This document shows, in pieces, positions 7,355 through 15,402 of a stretch of 40,886 nt of DNA. The notes beneath the pieces were generated by a model. The model did no database searches. It was not told the DNA's origin and saw only the letters and a list, made by a program, of their open reading frames with translations. Position numbers and translations under genes: made by a program. The first letter of the stretch is position 1. Every line of letters begins with the position of its first letter. Source of the DNA: Nocardia lijiangensis NBRC 108240 (GTDB taxonomy: Bacteria > Actinomycetota > Actinomycetes > Mycobacteriales > Mycobacteriaceae); contig NZ_BDBP01000011.1 of assembly GCF_001613045.1 (NCBI RefSeq), forward strand, positions 1 through 40,886. Direction: 5' to 3'.

Positions 7355-8131
7355 TCACAGCAGCTCGAGGAATTCCGTCCCCGCCAGTTCGTCGCTCGAG
7401 GTGTCCTTGAGTGCGACGCCGGAGCGGCCGAGCTTGCGTGCCCCCGCCACCAGCGCGGCCGTGATGGCCGCAGCCCGGCGGTAACCGAGTCCTTCGGGCG
7501 GGTGGATGTTGGAGATGCAGTTGCGGTCGGCATCGGTGCGGCCCGGCCGCGGCAGGTGGGTGAGGTAGATGCCGAGGCTGTCGGCGACCGAGAGGCCGGG
7601 CCGCTCGCCGATCAGCATGATCAGGGTGCGCACGCCGAGGGCCGCGCCGATGTGGTCGCCCAGCGCGACCCGTGCCTGCACGGCCAGCACCGGGGGGGCG
7701 AGGCTGTAGTGCGGCCGCAATTCCTCGGCCAGGGCCTGCAGCAGGCCTTGGCCGTGTTCGTCGAGTGCGCGCGGGGAAAGGCCATCGGCCATGACGATGC
7801 CGACATCGGCGCCGCTACGGGACAGCGATGACAGGTCGGCCGGGGTGCGGCCCAGATCGGGTCGGCGCAGATATTCGCCGCGGTCGCTCGCGTTGCTGCG
7901 CACGACGGCGGGGGCGCCGAGTCCGAGTCCGGTGATTCGCTCGGCGAACGAGGCGACGTCGAACGGCAGGTGCACGGCGTCGCGGGCGGCAGCGTGCGCG
8001 GCGCTGAACTCCAGCACCCGCTCGGTGGGCAAGGCGTTACCGGTGCGACCCAGCCCGATCCTGGCCTGGGTGGTGCGATGCAACGGAGCCCACACGTCCC
8101 GGGGGGAGTCGGCGGCTTTGTCGATCTCCAA
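7355..8131 (-). CDS. eutC: ethanolamine ammonia-lyase, small subunit
   Basis: This is the 258-residue light chain of the adenosylcobalamin-dependent lyase that splits ethanolamine into acetaldehyde and ammonia. The TTG start at 8131 has AGGAGG 7 bases upstream. Family blocks seen are TQARIGLGRTGNALPT near the N-terminus, RPDLGRTP, VADGLSPRAL followed by HGQGLL, LIGERPGLSVADSLGIYLT, and the C-terminal DRNCISNIHPPEGLGY. The residue after these (RRAA...KLGRSGVALKD) completes the normal C-terminus. The gene follows eutB after 14 bases, so it is the last gene of a permease-eutB-eutC operon. No microcompartment shell, eutA reactivase or EutT gene is in the window. Confidence 0.96.
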   Translation of the reverse strand: MEIDKAADSPRDVWAPLHRTTQARIGLGRTGNALPTERVLEFSAAHAAARDAVHLPFDVASFAERITGLGLGAPAVVRSNASDRGEYLRRPDLGRTPADLSSLSRSGADVGIVMADGLSPRALDEHGQGLLQALAEELRPHYSLAPPVLAVQARVALGDHIGAALGVRTLIMLIGERPGLSVADSLGIYLTHLPRPGRTDADRNCISNIHPPEGLGYRRAAAITAALVAGARKLGRSGVALKDTSSDELAGTEFLELL

Positions 8132-8145
8132 TGGAAACCTCCTGG

Positions 8146-9552
8146 TCAGCGAGCGGTGAGGGCGAGTAGCGGCGAGGCGGCCGCATCGACCGGCAGAATG
8201 CGGCCCGAGTCGTCGGCCATCCCGAGCCCGTGCAACCAGGTCTCGAACTCGGGCGCGGCCCGCAGCCCCAGCACCTGGCGCACGTACAGCGCGTCATGGA
8301 AGGACAAGCTCTGGTAGCCGAGCATGACGTCGTCGGCGCCGGGAACCGCGATGACGAACGCACACCCCGCCGTGCCCAACAGGGTGAGCAGAGTGTCCAT
8401 ATCGTCCTGATCGGCCTCAGCGTGATTGGTGTAGCAGACATCCACACCCATCGGCAGGCCGAGCAACTTTCCACAGAAGTGGTCCTCGAGCCCGGCCCGG
8501 ATGATCTGCTTGCCGTCGTAGAGGTACTCAGGGCCGATGAACCCGACGACGGTATTCACCAGCAGCGGGTCGAGCGCGCGGGCCACCGCGTAGGCCCGCG
8601 CCTCCAGCGTCTGCTGATCCACCGGCAGCCCGCCGGTGCCCAGGTGGGCACCGGCCGACAGCGCCGACCCTTGACCGGTTTCCAGATACATCACGTTGTC
8701 ACCGACCGTGCCCCGGCCCAGCGACCTGGCCGCCTCGTTCGCCTCGGCCAGCATCGGCAGGGTGACACCGAAGCTCGCGTTGGCCCCCTCGGTGCCGGCG
8801 ATCGACTGGAACATCAGATCGACCGGGACGTTCTTGTCGATCAATTCCATCGTCGTCGTCACGTGCGAGAGCACGCAGGACTGCATCGGGATGTCGAAGC
8901 GGGTGCGGATGTCGTCGAGCAGATACAGCAGATCCGCTGTCGCCCTTGGCGAATCGGTGGCGGGATTGATGCCGATGACCGCGTCGCCGCAGCCCATGAG
9001 CAGCCCGTCGAGGGTCGCGGCGGCGATGCCGCGCGGGTCGTCGGTGGGATGGTTGGGTTGCAGGCGGGTGGCTATGCGGCCGGGCAGGCCGATGGTCGTG
9101 CGGAACGCCGAGGTCACCGTCGTCGCCCTGGCGACCGCGATCAGATCCTGGTTGCGCATGATCTTCGAGACGGCCGCCACCATCTCCGGCGTCAGACCCG
9201 CGGCGATTCCCGAGAGGGTGGCCGCGGCGTCGGGGGCCGCCGCGGTGGCCAGTAGCCAGTCGCGCAAGCCGCCGACGGTGAGATGCGCGATCGGTGCGAA
9301 GGCCGCCCGGTCGTGGCCGTCGACGATCAGCCGGGTCACCGCGTCGGTCTCGTACGGCACCACCTGTTCGTCGAGAAACACGCTCAGCGACAGGTCGGCC
9401 AGCACCCAGGAGGCGGCGGCGCGTTCGGCGTCGGACTCTGCCGCGCAGCCGGCGAGCTGGTCGCCGGAGCGCAGCGGTGTCGCCTTGGCCATCACCTCCA
9501 CGAGCGACCCGAAACTGTAGTTCCGGCCGGAGACGCTCTGGTGGTAGGTCAT
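8146..9552 (-). CDS. eutB: ethanolamine ammonia-lyase, large subunit
   Basis: This is the 468-residue TIM-barrel heavy chain of the AdoCbl-dependent lyase, which carries the active site. The ATG at 9552 overlaps the permease stop as ATGA, so translation is coupled. Conserved blocks are GLPGRIATRLQPNHPTDD, GLLMGCGDAVIGINPA, MQSCVLSHVTTTMELI, DLMFQSIAGTEGANASFG, LETGQGSALSAGAH, GFIGPEYLYDGKQIIRAGLE and GVDVCYTNHAEADQDDMD. The length matches the family and no key block is missing. The enzyme works with EutC, encoded just downstream, on ethanolamine brought in by the upstream permease. Confidence 0.97.
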   Translation of the reverse strand: MTYHQSVSGRNYSFGSLVEVMAKATPLRSGDQLAGCAAESDAERAAASWVLADLSLSVFLDEQVVPYETDAVTRLIVDGHDRAAFAPIAHLTVGGLRDWLLATAAAPDAAATLSGIAAGLTPEMVAAVSKIMRNQDLIAVARATTVTSAFRTTIGLPGRIATRLQPNHPTDDPRGIAAATLDGLLMGCGDAVIGINPATDSPRATADLLYLLDDIRTRFDIPMQSCVLSHVTTTMELIDKNVPVDLMFQSIAGTEGANASFGVTLPMLAEANEAARSLGRGTVGDNVMYLETGQGSALSAGAHLGTGGLPVDQQTLEARAYAVARALDPLLVNTVVGFIGPEYLYDGKQIIRAGLEDHFCGKLLGLPMGVDVCYTNHAEADQDDMDTLLTLLGTAGCAFVIAVPGADDVMLGYQSLSFHDALYVRQVLGLRAAPEFETWLHGLGMADDSGRILPVDAAASPLLALTAR

Positions 9553-10988
9553 TCGAGTTCCTCCTCGGCGCGGGCCAGCACCGCGAACTCCTCGTCGGGC
9601 GAGTTGGCGACCAGCCGGTGGCGGCTGAAGAGACCGAAGTAGGCCAGGAAGGCGGCGAACACCGCCAGGCAGCACAGTGCGGCCGTGGTGTCGACCAGGA
9701 AGGTGGCGACCACCGCGAACGCGGCGACGACCAGGGCGAAACCGGTGGTGACGATGCCGCCCGGGGTGCGGTAGGGCCGCGGCATCTCCGGCTCGCGGCG
9801 GCGCAGCACGATATGGCTGGCCATCATCAACACATAGCTGAGCGCAGCGCCGAACACGGCCATGTTCAGCAGCATGGCGCCGCGGCCGGTGAAGGTGAGC
9901 CCGAAACCGATCACGCCGGGCACGATCAGCGCGAGAACCGGAGCCTTACGAGAGTTGGTGACCGACAGCGACGTCGGCAGGTATCCGGCCCGCGAGAGTG
10001 CGAACAGCTGGCGGGAGTAGGCGTAGATGATGGAGAAGAAGCTGGCGATCAGACCGGCCAGGCCGATGTAGTTGACCATGGTGGCCGCCCCGCTGTCGCC
10101 GAGGGCCTCGACCAGCGGGTTGCCCGAGGACTGCATGGCCTCGGCCCCGCCCGCGCCGGTCGTGAGCACCAGCACGAGCGCGCAGGCCACGAGCAGCACG
10201 CCCATCGCCGCGACGATGCCGCGCGGGACATTGCGTTCGGGATCCTTCGTTTCCTCCGCCGCCAGCGGCACGCCCTCCACCGCGAGGAAGAACCAGATCG
10301 CGAACGGGATCGCCGCCCAAATGCCGAGGTAGCCATGCGGAAGCACGCTCGAGGCGCCCGCGGCGTCGGAGACCGGGATGTTCGTCAGGTTGGCCAGATC
10401 GAACTTGCCGATCGCGGCGACGACGAACACGACCAGGCCGACCAGCGCGACCGCCGTGATCACGAACATCACCTTCAACGCCTCACCGACACCGCTGAGG
10501 TGGATGCCGATGAACACCGTGTAGACCACCAGATACACCCACCAGCCGTCCTGGATGCCGAACAGCCCGAGCGACTCCACATAGGCGCCGATGAACGTGG
10601 CGATCGCGGCGGGCGCGATGGCGTATTCGATGAGAATGGCGCTGCCGGTGGCGAATCCGCCCCACGGGCCGAGTGCGCGCCGCGCGAAGGTGTACCCGCC
10701 GCCGGCGGCGGGCAGCGCCGAGCTCATTTCGGCCATGCCGAGCACCATCGCCAGATACATGGCGGCGATGATCACCGTGGCGATGGCCAGGCCGCCGAAG
10801 CCGCCTTGTTCCAGCCCGAAGTTCCAGCCGGAATAGTCGCCGGAGATCACATAACTCACGCCGAGCCCGGCCAGCAGCATCCAGCCGGCACTGCCACGCT
10901 TCAGCTGGCGTCTAGCCAGGTAGTCGCTGGTTTCCTCGTGAGGATTACTCCCTTGATTCCGGGATTTGTCGGCGTCGAGAACGGACAT
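9549..10988 (-). CDS. eat: ethanolamine permease (APC family)
   Basis: This cytoplasmic-membrane importer has 479 residues and about twelve hydrophobic helices. It is assigned to ethanolamine because of sequence type and its place in front of eutB. The ATG at 10988 has GGAG with 6-base spacing. An ATG at 11000 is in frame, and longer upstream extensions are not membrane-protein-like. Family features include GWMLLAGLGVSYVISGDYSG, with the substrate-binding glycine loop in helix 1, LPAAGGGYTFARRALGP, and the EGVPLAAEETKDPERNVPRG loop. The long basic C-terminal helix ends in an acidic tail (EEFAVLARAEEELE). Its stop overlaps the eutB start by 4 bases. It is the first gene of the operon, with the promoter in 10989-11245. 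Confidence 0.92.
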   Translation of the reverse strand: MSVLDADKSRNQGSNPHEETSDYLARRQLKRGSAGWMLLAGLGVSYVISGDYSGWNFGLEQGGFGGLAIATVIIAAMYLAMVLGMAEMSSALPAAGGGYTFARRALGPWGGFATGSAILIEYAIAPAAIATFIGAYVESLGLFGIQDGWWVYLVVYTVFIGIHLSGVGEALKVMFVITAVALVGLVVFVVAAIGKFDLANLTNIPVSDAAGASSVLPHGYLGIWAAIPFAIWFFLAVEGVPLAAEETKDPERNVPRGIVAAMGVLLVACALVLVLTTGAGGAEAMQSSGNPLVEALGDSGAATMVNYIGLAGLIASFFSIIYAYSRQLFALSRAGYLPTSLSVTNSRKAPVLALIVPGVIGFGLTFTGRGAMLLNMAVFGAALSYVLMMASHIVLRRREPEMPRPYRTPGGIVTTGFALVVAAFAVVATFLVDTTAALCCLAVFAAFLAYFGLFSRHRLVANSPDEEFAVLARAEEELE

Positions 10989-11118
10989 CTGCGGCTCCAT
11001 ACGGACATCGGAAATTCGGCCGTGAGCAGGGACCGCGGGATTCGACCCGGGAAATGGGTTGCTCACGTCGGCAAAAGGTACTGAGCGGATATGACGGGCT
11101 GCGAACGCTTGTCTAATC

Positions 11119-11171
11119 TCTCGCGAGAAATCGAGCGCCGGAAATTCCCACCTGGCGTAACACGCCGGAAA
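11119..11171. promoter_or_regulatory. candidate operator region between the two permease operons
   Basis: The shared upstream region contains a perfect 10-bp palindrome TCTCGCGAGA (11119-11128) and two direct copies of CGCCGGAAA (11136-11144 and 11163-11171, 27 bases apart). They lie between the divergent ethanolamine permease and the APC-IclR operon. The IclR protein encoded nearby is the obvious candidate binder. The assignment rests only on position and symmetry. Confidence 0.4.
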
Positions 11172-11245
11172 CAACTATCGAGTGCGCTTGTGATAATCGT
11201 CGATGCGGCGCGACCGGCGGCGTCGTCCGAAGAGAACGGAGCACT

Positions 11246-12712
11246 ATGCCCGACGCGCAGCAGCGGCAGCTGATCACCGAGCAGTCACCGGTCCGCGGTC
11301 TGGACCGGCGACGGTTGCCTTTCGCGCCCGTGCTGGCTCAGTCGGTGGCCGCCGTCGCGCCCGCCGGTACCGCGGGAGTGACGCCTGCGCTCGTGCTCGC
11401 GACGGCAGGAGGCGGCGGAGCGCTGATCGCGTTCGTGTGCGCCGCGGTCCTCACGGTGCTCGTCTCGGCATGCATCCGGCCGATGGCGCAGCGGATGGCG
11501 TCGGTGGGCGGGCTCTATACCTACGTCGCGCGGGGGCTCGGGCCGAAAGCTGCGGTGCCAACGGGATGGTCGGCGATCGTCGGCTACGGGGCGGTGTCCA
11601 TCGCCGGGCTCATCGCCGTCGGCGCCTACCTCGCGCATGTGGCGGCAAGCGTGGGCCTCGCTCGCGAGGTATCCGCCGTGACGGTGGGTGCGGTCGCGGT
11701 GGTGGCGGCGCTGGCCGTGGGCCTGGTCCTCATCCGGGGCATCCGGATGTCGGCGTGGACGACCCTCGGGGTGGAGTGCGTGTCGATCGTGATCATCGCC
11801 GCGGTGCTGCTGGTACTGATGACGACCCATCGCACCGACGCCCCGGCGACTTCGGCGTTCACCTTCGACGGCGACCTGCAACTCCTGGCCGTCGGCGTGG
11901 TCGTCGCGGTGAGCGCGTTCGTCGGTTTCGAAAGCTCCACGACGCTCAGCGGGGAAGCACAGCAACCATTTCGCTCGATCCCCCGCGCGGTCACCTCGAC
12001 GCCGAGGCTGTCGGCAGCGATCTACCTCACCGCTGTGCCGATCCTGGCGATCGCGCTACGGCACGCGCCGCCGTCGGTACGCGACAGCTCCACGCCGCTG
12101 GTCGAACTGCTCGTCTCCGACGGCTCCCGCGTGCTGGCCGCGTTCCTGGATCTCGGCATCGCCGCATCCTTCTTCGCCTGCACGCTTGCCTCGATGAACG
12201 CGCTGGTGCGGGTGCTGTTCTGCATGGGCCGCGAAGGGGTCGCACCGCGCACCTTCGGTCACGTGCACCCACGCTTCCGCACACCCTCGCACGCGGCGCT
12301 CGCCGCGCTCGCGGTGGTGGCGGTGGTGCCTGTGGTGGTGCTGGCCGTGGGGGCGACGCCGGAGGACGGGCTACGCGCGTTCCTCACCCTCAGCGCGTGC
12401 GGGTATCTCGGCAGCTATTTCGCCGTGTGCGTATCGGCGCCGGTCTTGTTGCGGCGCATCGGGGAAGGCAGCGCGCGAATATGGGTGCTCGGCGCGCTCA
12501 CCTCGGCGCTGCTGCTGTTCCTCGCCGGCAATGCGGCGATCTCGACGGTGCGCGACGGCAACAGGGTGATCCTGGTGTACGGCCTCATCATGGCGGCGGC
12601 GGCCCTCTACACCGGCTACCTGGCGGTCCTCCGACCCCGGCGGCTGGCCGCGGTCGGCATCTACGACGAGACGCAGCGCTCCGATCTGGCGCAGGTGGCC
12701 GCGTTCCGATGA
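11246..12712 (+). CDS. APC-family amino acid/amine permease
   Basis: This polytopic permease has 488 residues and about twelve to fourteen hydrophobic segments. The ATG at 11246 has GGAG four bases upstream. It has the APC layout: helix 1 with QSVAAVAPAGTAGVTPAL, the MASVGGLYTYVARGLGP block, SAFVGFESSTTLSGEAQQPF in the middle, and an ordered C-terminal half (LVRVLFCMGREGVAPRTFGHVHPRF). It overlaps the IclR gene by 4 bases (ATGA), so the pair forms an operon divergent from the ethanolamine operon. It may carry ethanolamine, a related amine or an amino acid. The sequence alone does not settle the substrate. Confidence 0.85.
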   Translation: MPDAQQRQLITEQSPVRGLDRRRLPFAPVLAQSVAAVAPAGTAGVTPALVLATAGGGGALIAFVCAAVLTVLVSACIRPMAQRMASVGGLYTYVARGLGPKAAVPTGWSAIVGYGAVSIAGLIAVGAYLAHVAASVGLAREVSAVTVGAVAVVAALAVGLVLIRGIRMSAWTTLGVECVSIVIIAAVLLVLMTTHRTDAPATSAFTFDGDLQLLAVGVVVAVSAFVGFESSTTLSGEAQQPFRSIPRAVTSTPRLSAAIYLTAVPILAIALRHAPPSVRDSSTPLVELLVSDGSRVLAAFLDLGIAASFFACTLASMNALVRVLFCMGREGVAPRTFGHVHPRFRTPSHAALAALAVVAVVPVVVLAVGATPEDGLRAFLTLSACGYLGSYFAVCVSAPVLLRRIGEGSARIWVLGALTSALLLFLAGNAAISTVRDGNRVILVYGLIMAAAALYTGYLAVLRPRRLAAVGIYDETQRSDLAQVAAFR

Positions 12713-13455
12713 GCCCCTTGCGTGACCCCACCCGGCACCACCCGAGCACCGTCTCCAACTCGCTGCTCATCCTCGAAACGGTCGCCACCCTCGGACTCGG
12801 CGTGACGGCCAAGGAGATCGCCGCCGCCCTGCACATGCCCGCGGCCACCGCCTACCGGCTGCTCAACGCCCTGGTGGCCGAGGAGTACCTGGTGCGCACG
12901 TCCGATCTGCGCGGCTTCGGCCTCGGCGCGCGGCTCGACGGACTGATCACCGCCGCCGCCTGCCCGAGCATGCCGTTCGCGGCCCGCTCGGCAATCGAAG
13001 CGCTCCGCGCGACCGTGCGTTTCGGCGTGCATGTGATCGGGTTCCGCGGGACCACCCTGCATATCATCGACGCCGACCCCGACCATCCGGTGCGGGCCGA
13101 GCGTGAACTCGTCCGGCACCCGCACGCCTCCGCGGCAGGCAAACTGCTTCTCGCCCACAACCCCGGCGCGCTCGAAGCGCTGCCCGCCCGGCTCCCCCGC
13201 CTCACGCCCGCAACCGTGGTCAGCCACCCGGCCCTCCACGTCCAGTTGGAGGTGGTGCGCCGCGATGGTGTCGCCACCCAGACCGACGAGCTCCAGGCCG
13301 AACTGAGCTGCGTCGCACTGCCGATCAGCGATGCGGAGGGTGTGGTGCGCGGCGCTCTGTGCCTGGCGGGGCCGTCCAACCGCACCCCAGCGATCCTGGC
13401 GCATGTGGATGCGGCTGCACTGTGCGCGAAAGCGCTTGGGCCGCTGCTGTACTGA
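12709..13455 (+). CDS. IclR-family transcriptional regulator
   Basis: This 248-residue regulator has an N-terminal winged helix-turn-helix (about 18-80: SLLILETVATLGLGVTAKEI, then PAATAYRLLNALVAEEYLVR) and a C-terminal effector-binding domain (about 85-245). The typical ASAAGKLLLAHNP block and the late SCVALPISDAEGVVRGALCL block are present. The ATG overlaps the permease stop. Its neighbours make it the likely local regulator of the permease and perhaps of the divergent ethanolamine operon, with small amines or their catabolites as candidate effectors. The regulatory target is inferred. Confidence 0.9.
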   Translation: MSPLRDPTRHHPSTVSNSLLILETVATLGLGVTAKEIAAALHMPAATAYRLLNALVAEEYLVRTSDLRGFGLGARLDGLITAAACPSMPFAARSAIEALRATVRFGVHVIGFRGTTLHIIDADPDHPVRAERELVRHPHASAAGKLLLAHNPGALEALPARLPRLTPATVVSHPALHVQLEVVRRDGVATQTDELQAELSCVALPISDAEGVVRGALCLAGPSNRTPAILAHVDAAALCAKALGPLLY

Positions 13456-13465
13456 CCGCTGACGC

Positions 13466-13518
13466 GATCGTGCCGACTGCTTGTAGAGGCTGCGGGCACG
13501 CTCGCGCGAGCCACGATC
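13466..13518. terminator. possible terminator between convergent genes
   Basis: GATCGTG (13466-13472) pairs with CACGATC (13512-13518). The interior also holds the palindrome GCTCGCGCGAGC. It lies between the IclR stop and the convergent Ddn-like gene and overlaps the latter's stop. The long loop makes this a modest call. Confidence 0.35.
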
Positions 13519-13993
13519 AGTCCACCGGCTCGGCTTCGATCTGGAACACCGGGTAATCCGAGGCGATCCGCTCGTAGTCGGCGAGTGGAGCATTCGGGCC
13601 GGCCGGGATGTGCGGGCGGGCTCCGGGTGCCACGCGCAGGTACTGCCGCAGAATAGGGGCCCGTCGACCAGGCTCGACCTCCGCCAGGTGGACCGTCTCC
13701 CTGCCGCCGTGACACAGCACGGCATGGCCGTCGGCGGCGGCCACGTTGCGCACCCAGTTCGCATCCCTCCCCAGCATGGACACCACATACCGTCCGCCGT
13801 CGAATTCCGCGAGCACCACCGGGAACCAGATCACTCGCCCGCTGCGCCGCCCGCGGACGCCCAGCGCCGCGACCCACCGAGGCGCGATACCCGCCGCGAA
13901 AAGCCATGCCGAAAACCGATTCTGAATCCGAGCGAACAGATTCGGCCGACCGTGGCGATACAGCCAGCGTAGGTAGTTGTCGTATCCCCGCAT
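13517..13993 (-). CDS. Ddn-like deazaflavin (F420)-dependent nitroreductase
   Basis: This 158-residue protein belongs to the nitroreductase-family deazaflavin-dependent oxidoreductases (FDOR-A, DUF385), the group of mycobacterial Ddn. These are split-barrel enzymes that use reduced F420 to reduce quinones or nitro compounds, often at the membrane. Visible family features are the Trp/Tyr-rich N-terminal helix (YDNYLRWLYRHGRPN), the VRGRRSGRVIWFPVV strand pair, the MLGRDANWVRNVAAADG block and the following VLCHGGRETVHLAEV. The gene is divergent from the broken Acg-like gene. The region between them carries DosR-like sequences, which fits a hypoxia or redox response, but the physiological substrate is unknown. 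Confidence 0.85.
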   Translation of the reverse strand: MRGYDNYLRWLYRHGRPNLFARIQNRFSAWLFAAGIAPRWVAALGVRGRRSGRVIWFPVVLAEFDGGRYVVSMLGRDANWVRNVAAADGHAVLCHGGRETVHLAEVEPGRRAPILRQYLRVAPGARPHIPAGPNAPLADYERIASDYPVFQIEAEPVD

Positions 13994-14079
13994 GATGTAC
14001 TCCTCGGACGCGGTGGGTGGTAATTGCAGGATTCAGTGCTGTAGCTACGACGGTGCCCCGGGCGCCGTGCGGCGCGACA

Positions 14080-14096
14080 GGGTCCGACGTCCCGAA
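14080..14096. promoter_or_regulatory. DosR-like imperfect palindrome
   Basis: GGGTCCGACGTCCCGAA resembles the right half of the mycobacterial DosR box, whose consensus ends AGTCCCSAA. It lies between the Ddn-like gene and the Acg-like pseudogene. The left half fits poorly. Confidence 0.35.
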
Positions 14097-14196
14097 TGAA
14101 GGCCGAAGGTCACCGCACAATCGAGGACTGTCGCAACGACCAGACCTCCGCTATCCCGATCGCACTCGGTACGGGCGGAGCCGCACTTCCATCCGC

Positions 14197-14211
14197 GGGA
14201 CCAAGGGCCCT
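14197..14211. promoter_or_regulatory. DosR-like palindrome upstream of the Acg-like pseudogene
   Basis: GGGACCAAGGGCCCT lies 57 bases before the ATG of the Acg-like gene and resembles the DosR core (GGGACT, A/T-rich centre, AGTCCC). In mycobacteria Acg genes are members of the DosR regulon, so the position is sensible. Only a motif score against a real matrix would settle it. Confidence 0.45.
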
Positions 14212-14267
14212 GCCCGGCGGGCGGAAGGCCCGTATCCGCCGGTTCCCGCACCGAGAAGACTCGAAAT

Positions 14268-14904
14268 ATGACCGCGCACAACGATGCATCTGCCGTTTCG
14301 GTACCTGATCACCCGACAATGCTGGCGGCGCTGCGGCTGGCCGCCCGCGCGCCGTCGGTGCACAACACCCAGCCGTGGCGCTGGGTGTTCGACGGCACGC
14401 GCCTGCACCTGTACACCGATGCCGATCGGCTGCTGTCCTCAACCGATCCCCTCGGCCGCCAGCTGGTGATCAGCTGCGGCGCCATGCTGCACCACGTGCG
14501 GACCGTCTTCGCCGACAGAGGCTGGCACACCGACATTCGCCCGGGTCGGTGTCGGACGCGTCTTTCCCTCCGCCCCGCATTCGATGCGCCGTGCGCAGCT
14601 CGAGGACCACGCGCGGTTGGTGGTGCTCAGCACCGACGGCGACTCGGTCACGCGCTGGCTGCATACCGGCGAGGCCCTGTCGGCCGTGCTGCTGGAATGC
14701 ACCGCAGCGGGGTTGGCGACCTGCGCGCTGACCCATATCACCGAACTCCCGACAGGCCGGAAACTGCTCACCAGCCTGATCCCCCACCCGGCAACGCCCC
14801 AGGTGGTGATCCGTATCGGGACCGCGCCCGACGACGGCGACATGATTCCACCCACTCTCCGCCGACCACTAACGGACATCTACACCCGCGTCGGCTCCCA
14901 CTGA
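14268..14904 (+). pseudogene. Acg-like nitroreductase, internally deleted and frameshifted
   Basis: Members of this family (mycobacterial Acg/Rv2032 and Rv3131 types) are about 330 residues long. Here the first about 90 residues read well from the ATG at 14268 (LRLAARAPSVHNTQPWRW, LSSTDPLGRQLVISCGAMLHH). After about 14570 the frame turns to low-complexity sequence. The matching C-terminal third continues in another frame from about 14585 (RWLHTGEALSAVLLECTAAG, LATCALTHITELPTGRKLL) to the stop at 14904. Roughly 100 middle residues are therefore missing and the frame has shifted. The flavin site of this family needs both halves, so the product is probably inactive. An assembly error would not explain the missing middle. 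Confidence 0.8.
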
Positions 14905-15294
14905 CCGCGACTCCCGACACGCCCCGAAGTCCAATTCGCCACGAGCACCTTCGCCCAACGATGAGCGCACACGCGTGGGCCGCCTCGGCCACGACACGCG
15001 GTTACCCACAGCAATAATCCGCCGCAGCCTGGCCCTGGGTGCCCTCAACCGCGTACGACTCGTTGCGCAGAGCCTTCGCAATTCGGTGACGCGCCTGCCG
15101 GATGTCACGCGTAAACCGGCCGCGTGTCCGACGTCGTGCACAGCGGCGACCACCCTGCCGACATCCCCTGCCGCGACATTTGCGAGGGTGGACAGCCACG
15201 GCCGAAGGAGCCGAACATGCGGCACGACGACCCCCGGACATAGGGACTGCGGGCACACTCCACGACGACATGGACAGCGGGCGCCCCCACGGTC
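14905..15294. other. intergenic stretch without a supported gene
   Basis: The region between the nitroreductase pseudogene and the Usp operator has several open frames on both strands, but none shows a recognisable domain or consistent codon pattern. It contains a sequence GGGACTGCGGGCAC near 15243-15256 that weakly resembles a DosR half-site. I see no RNA gene. Confidence 0.5.
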
Positions 15295-15327
15295 GTCTTT
15301 GGACCCGATCATCGGTGACCAAAGACC
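15295..15327 (+). promoter_or_regulatory. conserved Usp operator, copy 1
   Basis: The 33-base element begins GTCTTTGG, has ACCCGAT and CGGTGACC around the centre, and ends CCAAAGACC. GTCTTTGG and CCAAAGAC form an inverted repeat. It shares 26 of 33 bases with 31858-31890, and each element ends 76 bases before the start codon of a Usp gene. A T/A-rich TAACAT about 26 bases downstream could be the -10 element, so the binder is probably an activator. It resembles a DosR box but is not a consensus match. Confidence 0.7.
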
Positions 15328-15402
15328 GGCGCGGCGTCCCCATATCGCGGCCTAACATACGGCTATCCCGTTGCGGAAACTCTTCGGAGGAAGGGCACGC
15401 AT

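Noticed and set aside
9294..11084. A 596-residue plus-strand frame across eutB and the ethanolamine permease.
   Set aside because: It is low-complexity Arg/Gly/His sequence without a family match, opposite two clear genes.
10989..11245. A possible cobalamin riboswitch before the AdoCbl-dependent ethanolamine operon.
   Set aside because: The region is only about 250 bases, shared with a divergent promoter, and I could not find the B12-box sequence or the needed paired arms. Control by IclR explains the site better.
13103..13306. A short Pro/Arg-rich frame inside the IclR gene.
   Set aside because: It is a frame shadow of the conserved IclR effector domain.
11203..13455. A 750-residue frame joining the APC permease region to the IclR gene.
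   Set aside because: Only the last 248 residues (IclR) are real. The first two thirds are an out-of-frame reading of the permease, and the IclR ATG overlaps the permease stop in the usual way.
14869..15312. A 147-residue minus-strand frame upstream of the first Usp gene.
   Set aside because: It is Arg-rich, has no recognisable fold or ribosome binding site, and runs through the conserved Usp operator.
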